Source of the DNA: UBA3069 sp050633465
GTDB lineage: Bacteria > Pseudomonadota > Alphaproteobacteria > Rhodobacterales > Rhodobacteraceae
Assembly (NCBI GenBank): GCA_050633465.1
Contig: JBOEGO010000015.1
Coordinates: 62,001-126,000, forward strand
DNA length: 64,000 bases
Reading direction: 5' to 3'
The position numbers and the translations under genes are program-made. Within the stretch, counting starts at the first letter, position 1, and each line of letters opens with the position of its first letter. Under the pieces are notes generated by a model. That model was not told the DNA's origin, did no database searches, and saw nothing but the letters and a program-made list of their open reading frames with translations. Positions 43,661-51,881 of the stretch are shown one piece after another.

Positions 43661-45286
43661 TTACATATCCCGCGCAATCTGGCGCAGTTCAAATTTCTGG
43701 ATTTTTCCGGTCGATGTTTTGGGCAATTCCAGAAACACCACGCTTTTCGGGGTCTTGAACCCCGCCAGCCGTTCACGGGCAAATGCGATCAGGGCGGTTT
43801 CATCCGTGGTATGGGTGTCTTTTAGCTCGACAAATGCGCAGGGCACCTCGCCCCATTTTTCATCCGGTTTGGCGACCACCGCGCAGAGCAGAACGTCGGG
43901 ATGAGCCATCAACACGCCCTCTACCTCGACCGAGGAGATATTCTCGCCACCCGAAATGATGATGTCCTTGGCGCGGTCGGAAATCTGGATATAGCCGTCG
44001 GGATGCTGGATCGCGATGTCACCGGAATGGAAATAACCGTTCTTGAACGCCTTGGCGGTTTCATCGGGGTTTTTCAAATAGCCCTTCATCACACCATTGC
44101 CGCGCATGACGATTTCGCCGGTGGTGGTGGCGTCCATGGTGATCTGTTGGTCGGCATCATCGACCACGGTGATATCCTGATAGATCGGCATCGCCACGCC
44201 CTGACGCGCCTTGATTGCGGCGCGGTCGTCGCCTTGCAATTCATCCCAGCGGGCGGCCCAAGTGCATTCGGTCGCGGGGCCATAGGTTTCGGTCAGCCCG
44301 TAAACCTGCGTCACGTTAAACCCCATCGGTTCGATTTTCGCCAATGTGGCTGGGGCGGGGGGCGCGCCTGCGGTGAACACCTCGACCACATGATCAAAGC
44401 TGCGCCGCTCTGACTCGGGTGCGTTCACCAGCGCATTCAGCACGATGGGCGCACCGCCGAAATGGGTCGCGCCCTCATCCGCGATGGCGTTGAAAATAGC
44501 GGGGGCGGTGATGTCGCGGCAACAGATCACCGTGCCGCCATAGGCGGGCATCAGCCATGTGTGGCACCAGCCGTTGCAATGGAACAGGGGCACAATGGTC
44601 AGGTAACGCGGGTGCAGTTGCAACTGCCAGGATATCGCCTGCCCCATGGCATTCAGGTATGCGCCGCGATGGTGATAGACCACGCCCTTGGGCCGCCCCG
44701 TGGTGCCGGATGTGTAATTGAGCGCGATGGATTCCCACTCATCCTCGGGCATGATCCATTTGAAATCGGGATCGCCGGTTTTCAGCAGGTCCTCGTATTC
44801 CATGTAATGGCCGTGGGCATGGACGCCCGCGTGATCATCCGCCACCTCGATCACGATGGGGGATGCGCCCTGCATCCGGTCAATCGCCTCGGCGGCCATG
44901 GGCAGGAATTGCGGATCGACCAGCAGCACCTTGGCCCCGCCGTGATCCAGAATATAGGCCACTGTGTCGGATTCCAGCCGCGTGTTGATGGTGTTCAATA
45001 CGGCCGAACAGGCGGGCACGCCGAAATGGGCCTCGGCCTGGGCGGGCAGGTTGGGGATAAGGGTGGCCACCACATCGCCCGGTTCCACCCCCAGTTTGCT
45101 CAGCGCCGAGGCCAGACGCGTGACGCGTTCGTAATACTGCGCATAGGTTTTGCGATGCGGGCCATAGACCACGGCGGGATGATCGGGAAACACCCGTGCG
45201 GCGCGTTGCAACCACGACAGCGGCGTCAGCGGGGTATAGTTCGCCTTGTTCCGCTCCAGCCCTGTTTCGTCCTTCATCCAGCCCAT
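43661..45286 (-). CDS. acyl-CoA synthetase (AMP-forming, medium/long-chain type)
   Basis: 541 residues of the ANL superfamily. YTSGTTGRPKGV (P-loop), GLTETYGP (A5), YFHSGDIAIQHPDGYIQISD (A7), RAKDIIISGGENISSVEVEG (A8 hinge) and a C-terminal KTSTGKIQKFELR with the catalytic Lys. The NKANYTPLTPLSWLQRAARV start and HCNGWCHTW motif match the plant/bacterial AAE group that activates short- to medium-chain or branched acids. 3-methylmercaptopropionate is one candidate in roseobacters, but substrate choice cannot be read. The ATG at 45286 follows AGGGGG. It is convergent with the DUF1772 gene. Confidence 0.85.
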   Translation of the reverse strand: MGWMKDETGLERNKANYTPLTPLSWLQRAARVFPDHPAVVYGPHRKTYAQYYERVTRLASALSKLGVEPGDVVATLIPNLPAQAEAHFGVPACSAVLNTINTRLESDTVAYILDHGGAKVLLVDPQFLPMAAEAIDRMQGASPIVIEVADDHAGVHAHGHYMEYEDLLKTGDPDFKWIMPEDEWESIALNYTSGTTGRPKGVVYHHRGAYLNAMGQAISWQLQLHPRYLTIVPLFHCNGWCHTWLMPAYGGTVICCRDITAPAIFNAIADEGATHFGGAPIVLNALVNAPESERRSFDHVVEVFTAGAPPAPATLAKIEPMGFNVTQVYGLTETYGPATECTWAARWDELQGDDRAAIKARQGVAMPIYQDITVVDDADQQITMDATTTGEIVMRGNGVMKGYLKNPDETAKAFKNGYFHSGDIAIQHPDGYIQISDRAKDIIISGGENISSVEVEGVLMAHPDVLLCAVVAKPDEKWGEVPCAFVELKDTHTTDETALIAFARERLAGFKTPKSVVFLELPKTSTGKIQKFELRQIARDM

Positions 45287-45389
45287 GATCGTGACCCCCT
45301 GTCGGTTAACCGTTCTGCGGAATATCAATCAGATCGTGGTTAAGGGGAAGGGGTTTCGCGGCGCTGCGCAGCGCGGTAGTGTTTTGCCC

Positions 45390-46043
45390 ATGATCATATC
45401 GCATGGCCGCCGCTATATTTTTGTCCATATCCCCAAAACCGGCGGCACCGCGATGGCGCTGGCGCTGGAATCCCGTGCGAAAAAGGATGACATGATGCTG
45501 GGCGACACGCCCAAGGCCGTGAACCGCCGCCGCCGTTTGCGCGATGTGCAAACCCGTGGGCGGTTGTGGAAACATTCGACCCTTGCCGATATCGACGGGC
45601 TGGTGACGCCCGCGCAGATGGATGGCTATTTCTGTTTTACTCTTGTGCGCAACCCGTGGGATCGCATGGTCAGCTATTACCACTGGTTGCGCGCACAGGG
45701 GTTTGACCACCCGGCGGTGCGGCTGGCGCAAGAACTGGATTTCAGCCCGTTCCTAAATCATCCGGTAACTGTTGCCAGTCTGCGCGCTGCCCCGCCGCCA
45801 CATTACATGACCGATGCTGCGGGGCAGGTCCGGTGCAATTCTTACATCCGTCTTGAGCATTTCGCAGAGGATAGCGCCGATTTGCGCGCCCATCTGGGGT
45901 TTGACGTAGCGTTGCCGCGCATCAACGCATCGAATCGCGGGCGGGATTACCGCGCCTATTATGGTGAATCAGATTCGCAGCTGGTCGCTGAAATCTGCGG
46001 ATTCGAGGTTAACGCACTGGGCTATACCTTCGAACAGGGCTGA
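45390..46043 (+). CDS. sulfotransferase-family protein
   Basis: 217 residues. The 5'-phosphosulfate loop FVHIPKTGGTAM (residues 11-22) and the 3'-phosphate motif CFTLVRNPWDRMVSYYHWLR define a PAPS-dependent sulfotransferase of the family-2 (carbohydrate) type. The C-terminal third has an RLEHFAED motif and ends near INASNRGRDYRAYYG, as in the family. It would transfer sulfate to a glycan or polysaccharide hydroxyl; no glycosyltransferase is adjacent. The ATG at 45390 begins MIISHGRRYIF; the ribosome-binding site is weak. Confidence 0.82.
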   Translation: MIISHGRRYIFVHIPKTGGTAMALALESRAKKDDMMLGDTPKAVNRRRRLRDVQTRGRLWKHSTLADIDGLVTPAQMDGYFCFTLVRNPWDRMVSYYHWLRAQGFDHPAVRLAQELDFSPFLNHPVTVASLRAAPPPHYMTDAAGQVRCNSYIRLEHFAEDSADLRAHLGFDVALPRINASNRGRDYRAYYGESDSQLVAEICGFEVNALGYTFEQG

Positions 46044-46218
46044 ATTGAGGTTATTTATGGCTTCAATTTCTTAAAAACCGCGAAATTGCCCCGACCCCGT
46101 CAACAATGCCCGATTTAAGCCTTTGTTCAGACCAATCTCGGGCACGGGAATCAGGTGAATTGTCTGTGTTGCAGATGAAGACCCGGCTGCCACCGGGATA
46201 ACCTGAGGGGATAAAACA

Positions 46219-46896
46219 ATGTTCGGATGGACCAAAGAAAACGCACAAACCACCGCACGCATGGTCGACGCGACCGGCGCATATGATGGTGCCGCTGTTG
46301 GCGCGATGACCGGCCTTGTCGCGGGGACCAAAGTGGCCACCGCAATCGGCTGGCGCCCTGTCGAGGCCGTGGCCGAGGGAGATCAGGTTCTGACCTTTGA
46401 TGGCGGGATGCAGACCGTTGTGCGCATTCAGCGCAAGCCCCTGTGGAACGGCACCGGCCCTTGCCCCGCGCGTTTCTGGCCACTGGAAGTTCCCGCCGAA
46501 GCACTGGGCAACCGCGAGACCATGTATCTGCTGCCCGAACAGGGTGTGGTTGTCGAAAGCGACGCCGCCGAAGAATTTCTGGGTGATCCCTTTGCCCTGA
46601 TGCCCGCCGCCGCGCTGGACGGGGTTCGTGGTATTGCCCGTGTTGCGCTGATGGATCAGGTCGAAGTCATCACCCTGTTTTTCGAAGAAGATCAGGTTGT
46701 ATTCGCCAATTCCGGTGCGCTGTTTTTCTGCCCCTCGGCGCATGACATCGTGGTGGACCTGTTCAAGGCACCGACCGTTTCCAACTATACCAAACTGCCG
46801 ATGGATCAGGCCTGCGCCTTGGCCCAATACATCGAAGCCGAATACGAAGAATTCATGGAGCCGGCCGCGCAGGCTCCTATGTACGCTGTGGCCTAG
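46219..46896 (+). CDS. stand-alone Hint (Hedgehog/intein) domain protein
   Basis: 225 residues. The segment GLVAGTKVATAIGWRPVEAV, AEGDQVLTFDGGMQTVVRIQ and RFWPLEVPAEALGNRETMYL is the Hint_2 fold. The usual nucleophile Cys (CF.GT) is replaced, because the sequence reads LVAGTKV, so autoprocessing is doubtful. The remaining 60 residues include CPSAHDIVVDLFKAPTVSNY and no signal peptide or RTX repeats, which Hint domains of this kind often accompany. GAGGGG precedes the ATG. A terminator follows. The role is unknown. Confidence 0.75.
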   Translation: MFGWTKENAQTTARMVDATGAYDGAAVGAMTGLVAGTKVATAIGWRPVEAVAEGDQVLTFDGGMQTVVRIQRKPLWNGTGPCPARFWPLEVPAEALGNRETMYLLPEQGVVVESDAAEEFLGDPFALMPAAALDGVRGIARVALMDQVEVITLFFEEDQVVFANSGALFFCPSAHDIVVDLFKAPTVSNYTKLPMDQACALAQYIEAEYEEFMEPAAQAPMYAVA

Positions 46897-46940
46897 GCCC
46901 GCAACTCCCCAGGTTCGGATACCTTTGGCTGCAACGTGGA

Positions 46941-46972
46941 CGGCGTCTTTCCCTTGGGAAAGGCGTCGTTTC
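46941..46972 (+). terminator. terminator of the Hint-domain gene
   Basis: A 12-nt stem, CGGCGTCTTTCC/GGAAAGGCGTCG with two G-U pairs, closed by a CTTG tetraloop and followed by TTT and a further T-rich stretch. Confidence 0.75.
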
Positions 46973-47184
46973 CATTTTCGGGGGTGGTGTGGCTGGCAAT
47001 GTCTGATGCCTCCGGCGGGAGGTATTTTCAGAACAATGAAAGTGAAGCGGGACCGCCCGAGGCGCCAGCCGAGGGCCACGCCCAACCGGTGGTATCGCCC
47101 CTTGGGCGATGTCGGCGGGCGGGAGGATTGGTTGCGGTGAAAAAGGCGCGCCGTTTCGGGCGCGCCTTTGTTTTATGGGGCTTT
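46973..47184. other. gene-free stretch with a degenerate repeat half
   Basis: Together with the preceding terminator this is a 345-nt gap. It has no supported frame. GCCTCCGGCGGGAGGTATTT (47008-47027) is the inverse of the degenerate half-repeat at 24631-24650. A GCGCGCC...GGCGCGCC-like hairpin near 47147-47166 may terminate transcription from the right. Confidence 0.45.
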
Positions 47185-47268
47185 GTTACGCCGCCACGTT
47201 GTTTTGGCCTTTACTATGCCGCCACGTTGTTTTGGCCTTTGTTACGCCGCCACGTTGTTTTGGCCGAA
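47185..47268. repeat. exact 28-nt tandem triplication at the 3' end of fadJ
   Basis: Three units start at 47185, 47213 and 47241. Units 1 and 3 begin GTTACGCCGCCACGTTGTTT and unit 2 begins ACTATGCCGCCACGTTGTTT. The third unit contains the stop codon and the last codons (QNNVAA) of fadJ. Units 1 and 2 are duplicated, untranslated copies downstream of it. Confidence 0.85.
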
Positions 47269-49443
47269 ACGACCATAGAAACTTTGTCCCTTTTCGCCCA
47301 TTTCGCGCAGCAGGTCGGGGCATTTGAACCGTTCACCATATGCCTGTTCCAATTCATCGCAGCGTTCGGCCGCATAGGGTGTGCCGATGATATCAAGCCA
47401 GCTGAACGGGCCACCGGACCAAGGTGCAAAACCCCAGCCAAGGATCGCGCCGACATCGCCTTCGCGGATGTCTTCCAGCACGCCTTCTTGCAGGGCGCGC
47501 ACGGCTTCCAGCACCTGGGCGAACATCAGGCGGTGCTGCACTTCGATCAACGAGGGTTGTTCATCCAGGCGGGGGCATTTTTCGGCCAGACCGTCCCAGT
47601 ATCCCAGCCGCTTGCCGGATTCATCGTAGTTGAAGAAGCCTGCCTTGGATTTACGACCCAGGCGGCCTGCGTCAAACATGGCGAACATCAGATCATCGAC
47701 GGGTTTGGCATCTGCCGGATAGGCATCGCCCATGGCTTCCTTGGTTGCCTTGGCGATTTTCACGCCGAGGTCGATCGAGGTTTCATCCATCAATTGCAGC
47801 GGGCCAACGGGCATGCCCAACTGGCGTGCGGCGTTGTCGACCAATGCGGGGGCCACCCCTTCGGTCACCATCCGTGCGCCCTCGTTCAGGTAGGGGATGA
47901 TGCAGCGGTTGGCGTAAAAGAACCGCTCGTCATTGACCACGATCGGCGTTTTGCGGATCTGGCGCACATAATCCAGTGCCTTGGCCACGGCGCGCGGCCC
48001 GGTGTCCTTGCCCTTGATGATTTCCACCAGAGCCATCTTTTCCACGGGGGAGAAGAAGTGGATGCCGATGAACTGGTCCGGGCGCGACGATGCCTTGGCC
48101 AGCCCCGTAATCGGCAGGGTCGAGGTGTTGGAGGCATAGATGCAGGTATCGGGGATCACGGCTTCGACGTTTTTGGTGACCTCGGCTTTGATGGCGGGGT
48201 CTTCGAACACGGCTTCGATGATCAGGTCGGCGTCTTTCAGCGTGTCGTAATCGGTGGTGGCGGTGATCAGGCCCAGCACCTTTTCCTTTTTGGCCGCGTC
48301 GACCTTGCCGCGCTTCATGCCCTTGTCCAGATAGGTTTCGGCGTAGGATTTTCCCTTGTCCGCGGCCTCTTGTTTCTGGTCGATCAGCACGACTTCGATT
48401 CCTGCAAGGGCCGACACAAGCGCGATGCCGGCACCCATCATGCCCGCACCCATGACGCCCAGTTTTTTCACTGTTTGATCAGGGGCTTCGGGGCGGTTCG
48501 CGCCTTTTTCCAGTGCTTCCTTATTCAGGAAAAGCGAGCGGATCATGGCCGCCGACGACGGGTTCATTAGCACATTGGTGAACCAGCGGGCCTCGATTTT
48601 CAGGGCGGTGTCGAAGGGCACCATAGCGCCCTCGTAGACCGCGGACAGCAGCGCCTTGGCGGCGGGGAATGCCCCCTGTGTCTGGCCGTTGATCATGGCA
48701 TTCGCGCCGACAAAGGTTTGGAAACCGGCGGGGTGGTAGGGTGCGCCGCCGGGCATTTTGTAACCCTTGGCATCCCATGGCTTCAGGATGTCGGCATCCT
48801 TGGCGTTCAGCACCCATTCCGTTGCGGCGGCAACCGGGTCGGTCACGACTTCGTCGATGATACCGGCGGCCTTGGCCTTTTTCGGGTCAACCAGTTTGCC
48901 CTGCAACAGGTATTGCGATGCGCCCATTACGCCCAGTTTGCGCACAAACCGTGTGGTGCCGCCCGCGCCGGGAAAGATGCCAACCATGATTTCCGGCAGG
49001 CCGATTTTGGCCTTGGGATTGTCAGCCGAGAAAATCCGGTGCGTTGCCAGCGGCAGTTCCAACCCGATACCAACGGCGGTGCCGGGGATCGCAGCGGCGA
49101 TGGGTTTGCCGCCCTTGTTGGTTTTCGCATCCATGCCTGCGCGTTCGATTTTGCGCAATGCGCCGTGCATCTGCATGATGCCGTCGAACAGCCCCTGCGC
49201 GGGGTTGTCACCAGCGGAATTTTTCATATCCGCAAGCGCGTTCAAATCCATGCCGCCAGCGAAATCTTTCTTGCCCGATGTGATGACGATGCCCTTGACC
49301 GCGTCATCGGCCAAGGCATCGTCGATCAGGGTGTCCAGATGCATCAATGCCTCGGTCGACATCACGTTCATCGACTTGCCGGGGCAGTCCCAGGTGATCA
49401 GGGCAACGCCATTGGCGCCTTTTTCCATTGTGAAATCAGTCAT
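47242..49443 (-). CDS. fadJ: bifunctional enoyl-CoA hydratase/3-hydroxyacyl-CoA dehydrogenase
   Basis: 733 residues. Residues 1-300 are crotonase: FAGGMDLNALAD (oxyanion hole), IPGTAVGIGLELPLA and MVGIFPGAGGTTR (catalytic Glu region). Residues 330-733 are L-3-hydroxyacyl-CoA dehydrogenase: LGVMGAGMMGAGIA (NAD), HFFSPVEKMALVEII (catalytic His) and NDERFFYANR. It carries out two steps of beta-oxidation. The thiolase lies 15 nt upstream, so the two act as a complex. FadB and FadJ cannot be separated safely here. GGGGAGAA precedes the ATG. The stop codon lies in a triplicated 28-nt repeat. Confidence 0.92.
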   Translation of the reverse strand: MTDFTMEKGANGVALITWDCPGKSMNVMSTEALMHLDTLIDDALADDAVKGIVITSGKKDFAGGMDLNALADMKNSAGDNPAQGLFDGIMQMHGALRKIERAGMDAKTNKGGKPIAAAIPGTAVGIGLELPLATHRIFSADNPKAKIGLPEIMVGIFPGAGGTTRFVRKLGVMGASQYLLQGKLVDPKKAKAAGIIDEVVTDPVAAATEWVLNAKDADILKPWDAKGYKMPGGAPYHPAGFQTFVGANAMINGQTQGAFPAAKALLSAVYEGAMVPFDTALKIEARWFTNVLMNPSSAAMIRSLFLNKEALEKGANRPEAPDQTVKKLGVMGAGMMGAGIALVSALAGIEVVLIDQKQEAADKGKSYAETYLDKGMKRGKVDAAKKEKVLGLITATTDYDTLKDADLIIEAVFEDPAIKAEVTKNVEAVIPDTCIYASNTSTLPITGLAKASSRPDQFIGIHFFSPVEKMALVEIIKGKDTGPRAVAKALDYVRQIRKTPIVVNDERFFYANRCIIPYLNEGARMVTEGVAPALVDNAARQLGMPVGPLQLMDETSIDLGVKIAKATKEAMGDAYPADAKPVDDLMFAMFDAGRLGRKSKAGFFNYDESGKRLGYWDGLAEKCPRLDEQPSLIEVQHRLMFAQVLEAVRALQEGVLEDIREGDVGAILGWGFAPWSGGPFSWLDIIGTPYAAERCDELEQAYGERFKCPDLLREMGEKGQSFYGRFGQNNVAA

Positions 49444-49458
49444 TTGCTTGTTCTCCCC

Positions 49459-50670
49459 TTACACGCGCTCGATAATGGTGGCGGCGCCCATGCCCGATGC
49501 GATGCACAGCGTGGCAAGGCCGGTTTCCTTGTCCTGGCGCTCCATCTCGTCCAGCAGGGTGCCGATGATCATGGCACCTGTGGCCCCCAGCGGGTGACCC
49601 ATGGCGATCGAACCGCCGTTCACGTTCAGTTTGTCCATATCCACACCGAATGTGCGTTGGAACAACAGCACCACGGATGCGAATGCCTCGTTCACCTCGA
49701 ACAGGTCGATGTCGGAAATCGACATGCCTGCATCGGCCAGAATTTTATGCGTGGCGGGCACGGGGCCGGTCAACATGATGGTTGGATCGGTGCCTATTTT
49801 GCAGGTCTGGCGGATGCGCGCGCGCGGTTTCAGCCCGTATTGTTTGCCGAAATCCGCATTGCCGATCAGCACGCCGGCAGAGCCATCAACAATGCCCGAT
49901 GAATTGCCCGCGTGGTGGATGTGGTTCACCGCCTCCATGGCGGGGTATTTCAGCATCGCAACCTTGTCGAAACCGGGCATGACCTCGCCCATGTCCTTGA
50001 ACGATGGTTTCAGCGCGCCAAGCGTCTGCATATCGGTGCCGGGGCGGATGAATTCATCATGGTCCAGAATGGTCAAACCATTCACATCGCGCACGGGCAC
50101 GATGGATTTTTCAAACCGCTTCGCATCCCAGGCCGCCTTGGCGCGTTTTTGCGATTCCACGGCCAATGCATCGGCGTCATCACGGCTGATGCCGTGCTGG
50201 GTGGCGATGATATCGGCGGAAATACCTTGGGGGACGAAATACTGATCCATAGCGATGGTCGGGTCCACCGCGATGGCGGCGCCGTCGCTGCCCATGGCCA
50301 CGCGGCTCATCATTTCGACGCCACCCGCGATATAGGCCTGACCCGCGCCACCCTTGACCTGATTGGCGGCCAGATTGACCGCTTCCATACCAGAGGCGCA
50401 GAAACGGTTGATCGCCAGACCGGGGATGCGCTCATCCAGATCCGATGCCAACACGGCAGAGCGGGCCAGACACGCGCCCTGTTCCATCACCTGGGTGACA
50501 TTGCCCCAGATCACATCTTCGACGGCGTGACCTTCCAGATTGTTGCGCTCTTTCAATGCGTTCAGCACACCAGCGGATATGGCAAGCGAGGTCACCTCGT
50601 GCAGCGATCCGTCCTTGCGGCCCTTGCCACGCGGTGTGCGCACGGCGTCGTAAATATAGGCTTCGGTCAT
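49459..50670 (-). CDS. fadA: acetyl-CoA C-acyltransferase (thiolase)
   Basis: 403 residues. Nucleophile Cys91 is in INRFCASGMEAVN, the basic His is in NGGSIAMGHPLGATGA and the second Cys in TLCIASGMGAATI. It splits 3-ketoacyl-CoA with CoA to acetyl-CoA and a shortened acyl-CoA. The long insertion with SDGAAIAVDPTIAMDQYFVP follows the degradative (FadA/SCP2-like) rather than the PhaA pattern. CAAAGGAGAG precedes the ATG. It is part of a minus-strand operon: MerR - acyl-CoA dehydrogenase - small gene - GST - thiolase - fadJ. Confidence 0.9.
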   Translation of the reverse strand: MTEAYIYDAVRTPRGKGRKDGSLHEVTSLAISAGVLNALKERNNLEGHAVEDVIWGNVTQVMEQGACLARSAVLASDLDERIPGLAINRFCASGMEAVNLAANQVKGGAGQAYIAGGVEMMSRVAMGSDGAAIAVDPTIAMDQYFVPQGISADIIATQHGISRDDADALAVESQKRAKAAWDAKRFEKSIVPVRDVNGLTILDHDEFIRPGTDMQTLGALKPSFKDMGEVMPGFDKVAMLKYPAMEAVNHIHHAGNSSGIVDGSAGVLIGNADFGKQYGLKPRARIRQTCKIGTDPTIMLTGPVPATHKILADAGMSISDIDLFEVNEAFASVVLLFQRTFGVDMDKLNVNGGSIAMGHPLGATGAMIIGTLLDEMERQDKETGLATLCIASGMGAATIIERV

Positions 50671-50692
50671 GTTGTCTCTCCTTTGTTTGGCC

Positions 50693-51328
50693 TTATGTGC
50701 GGTCCGCGGGGGAACCGGGCATCAGGTCATAGGGGTGTTTCCAGCCGGGGGTGTTTTCGATGTTCGAAAGCCACCGGTCGATATTGGGCCATTCCGCACG
50801 GTCAAAGCCGAACGGTTCGGGGTAAAACAGATAGCCGCAGCAGGACATATCGGCATTGGTAATGGCATCGCCCACCAGCCAGTCGCGCCCTTCCAATGCG
50901 GCGTTCAGGGTTTTGAACGCGGCGCGAATGCGGCCCGCATTGAATGCGATCACTTCGGGAGGTCGGTTGGCCTCGGGCATGAAATTCATCAAGAACCGCT
51001 GCATCCCGCAGGCCGAGGACATTTTGTGATTGTCCCAGAACATCCAACGCATGACCTCGCGCGATTCTTCGACGGTCTTGCCACCGAACTTGCCGGATTT
51101 TTCGGTGACATACATCTGGATCACGCCGGATTGCGACAGGGTGACATCGCCGTCTTCCATCACCGGGGCTTCGCCCATGATGTTCTTGGCCACGTAATCG
51201 GGGCTGCGATGGGCACCGTTGAAAAAGTCCACCTGTTCCGGTGCCCATTCCAGCCCCGAAAGTTCCAGCGCAAGCGCCGCCTTATAAGCATTTCCGCTTT
51301 CGCCAAAACAATGCAATTTGATCGTCAT
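50693..51328 (-). CDS. glutathione S-transferase family protein
   Basis: 211 residues. An N-terminal thioredoxin fold (IKLHCFGESGNAYKAALALE, GEAPVMEDGDVTLSQSGVIQ with the cis-Pro and the ES/QS glutathione-binding turn) and an all-helical C-terminal domain ending DRWLSNIENTPGWKHPYDLM. Such GSTs sit inside beta-oxidation operons of Rhodobacteraceae; detoxification of reactive acyl or peroxide by-products is inferred. GGAGGATGAC precedes the ATG. The thiolase begins 22 nt after its stop. Confidence 0.88.
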   Translation of the reverse strand: MTIKLHCFGESGNAYKAALALELSGLEWAPEQVDFFNGAHRSPDYVAKNIMGEAPVMEDGDVTLSQSGVIQMYVTEKSGKFGGKTVEESREVMRWMFWDNHKMSSACGMQRFLMNFMPEANRPPEVIAFNAGRIRAAFKTLNAALEGRDWLVGDAITNADMSCCGYLFYPEPFGFDRAEWPNIDRWLSNIENTPGWKHPYDLMPGSPADRT

Positions 51329-51368
51329 GTCATCCTCCCTGATGTCATTTTATTTCTCTGAGGTAAGT

Positions 51369-51472
51369 GCGGGGGTTTCACACCCCCGCACCCCCGTGGA
51401 GTATTTGTGCCAAGAAAAAGTAAATCTGCGCAGGCGCGGCTTTTTCTTGGCAAAAATACTCCCGCCGGAGGC
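51369..51472. repeat. dispersed repeat, copies 6 and 7 as an inverted pair
   Basis: Hairpin GCGGGGG-TTTCACA-CCCCCGC (51369-51389), inverted core GAGTATTTGTGCCAAGAAAA (51400-51419), a 20-nt spacer, direct core TTTTTCTTGGCAAAAATACT (51441-51460), then CCCGCCGGAGGC. It splits the beta-oxidation operon between GST and the small gene, a possible internal terminator. Confidence 0.7.
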
Positions 51473-51613
51473 TCCGGCAATTGCGATGCGCGTAATGGCT
51501 GATGGGGCGCGCTGTGGTTGGTTCTTTGTGGTGTCGCGTGTGGGGTGAAGATGGGGTTTGGCATCGCATCCGTCCATATCTCCGCCACGTCAAATTTGCG
51601 CAAAATCTGTGGC

Positions 51614-51826
51614 TTAGCGTTTGCGGGCGTCCAGGTCGGACAGGAACAGGCGCAAGCGGTGGCCATAGGTGTCTTCGTTGATCACGCTGTCAAAGTTTTC
51701 GAACAAAAAGGACAGGGCCTCGTTTTCGTCCAGCCCGGTGTCGCCTGCGAACTTGCGCAGGCGGCGGTATCCGTCTTCGGTCATCGACACCGGAAAGCGG
51801 CGGGTCAGGCGAAAGCGTTTGGGCAT
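51614..51826 (-). CDS. small basic protein within the beta-oxidation operon
   Basis: 70 residues: a basic N-terminus (MPKRFRLTRRFPVSMTEDGY), then RRLRKFAGDTGLDENEALSF with FLFENFDSVINEDTYGHRLR. The RRFPVSMTEDGYRRLRKFA run resembles a ribbon-helix-helix strand-helix start (compare VRLPPELLERL), and the rest is helical, so a small DNA-binding or adaptor role is possible. AAGGAAGG precedes the ATG by 6 nt. It lies 55 nt after the acyl-CoA dehydrogenase. Function is unknown. Confidence 0.6.
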   Translation of the reverse strand: MPKRFRLTRRFPVSMTEDGYRRLRKFAGDTGLDENEALSFLFENFDSVINEDTYGHRLRLFLSDLDARKR

Positions 51827-51881
51827 TCTGGCCTTCCTTTTTCACGGGGTGTGGTGTGGCGGGGTTGCCCCCGCCGCCACC

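Noticed and set aside
47886..48137. Arg/Pro/Ser-rich minus-strand frame inside fadJ
   Set aside because: Out-of-frame reading of GC-rich coding sequence.
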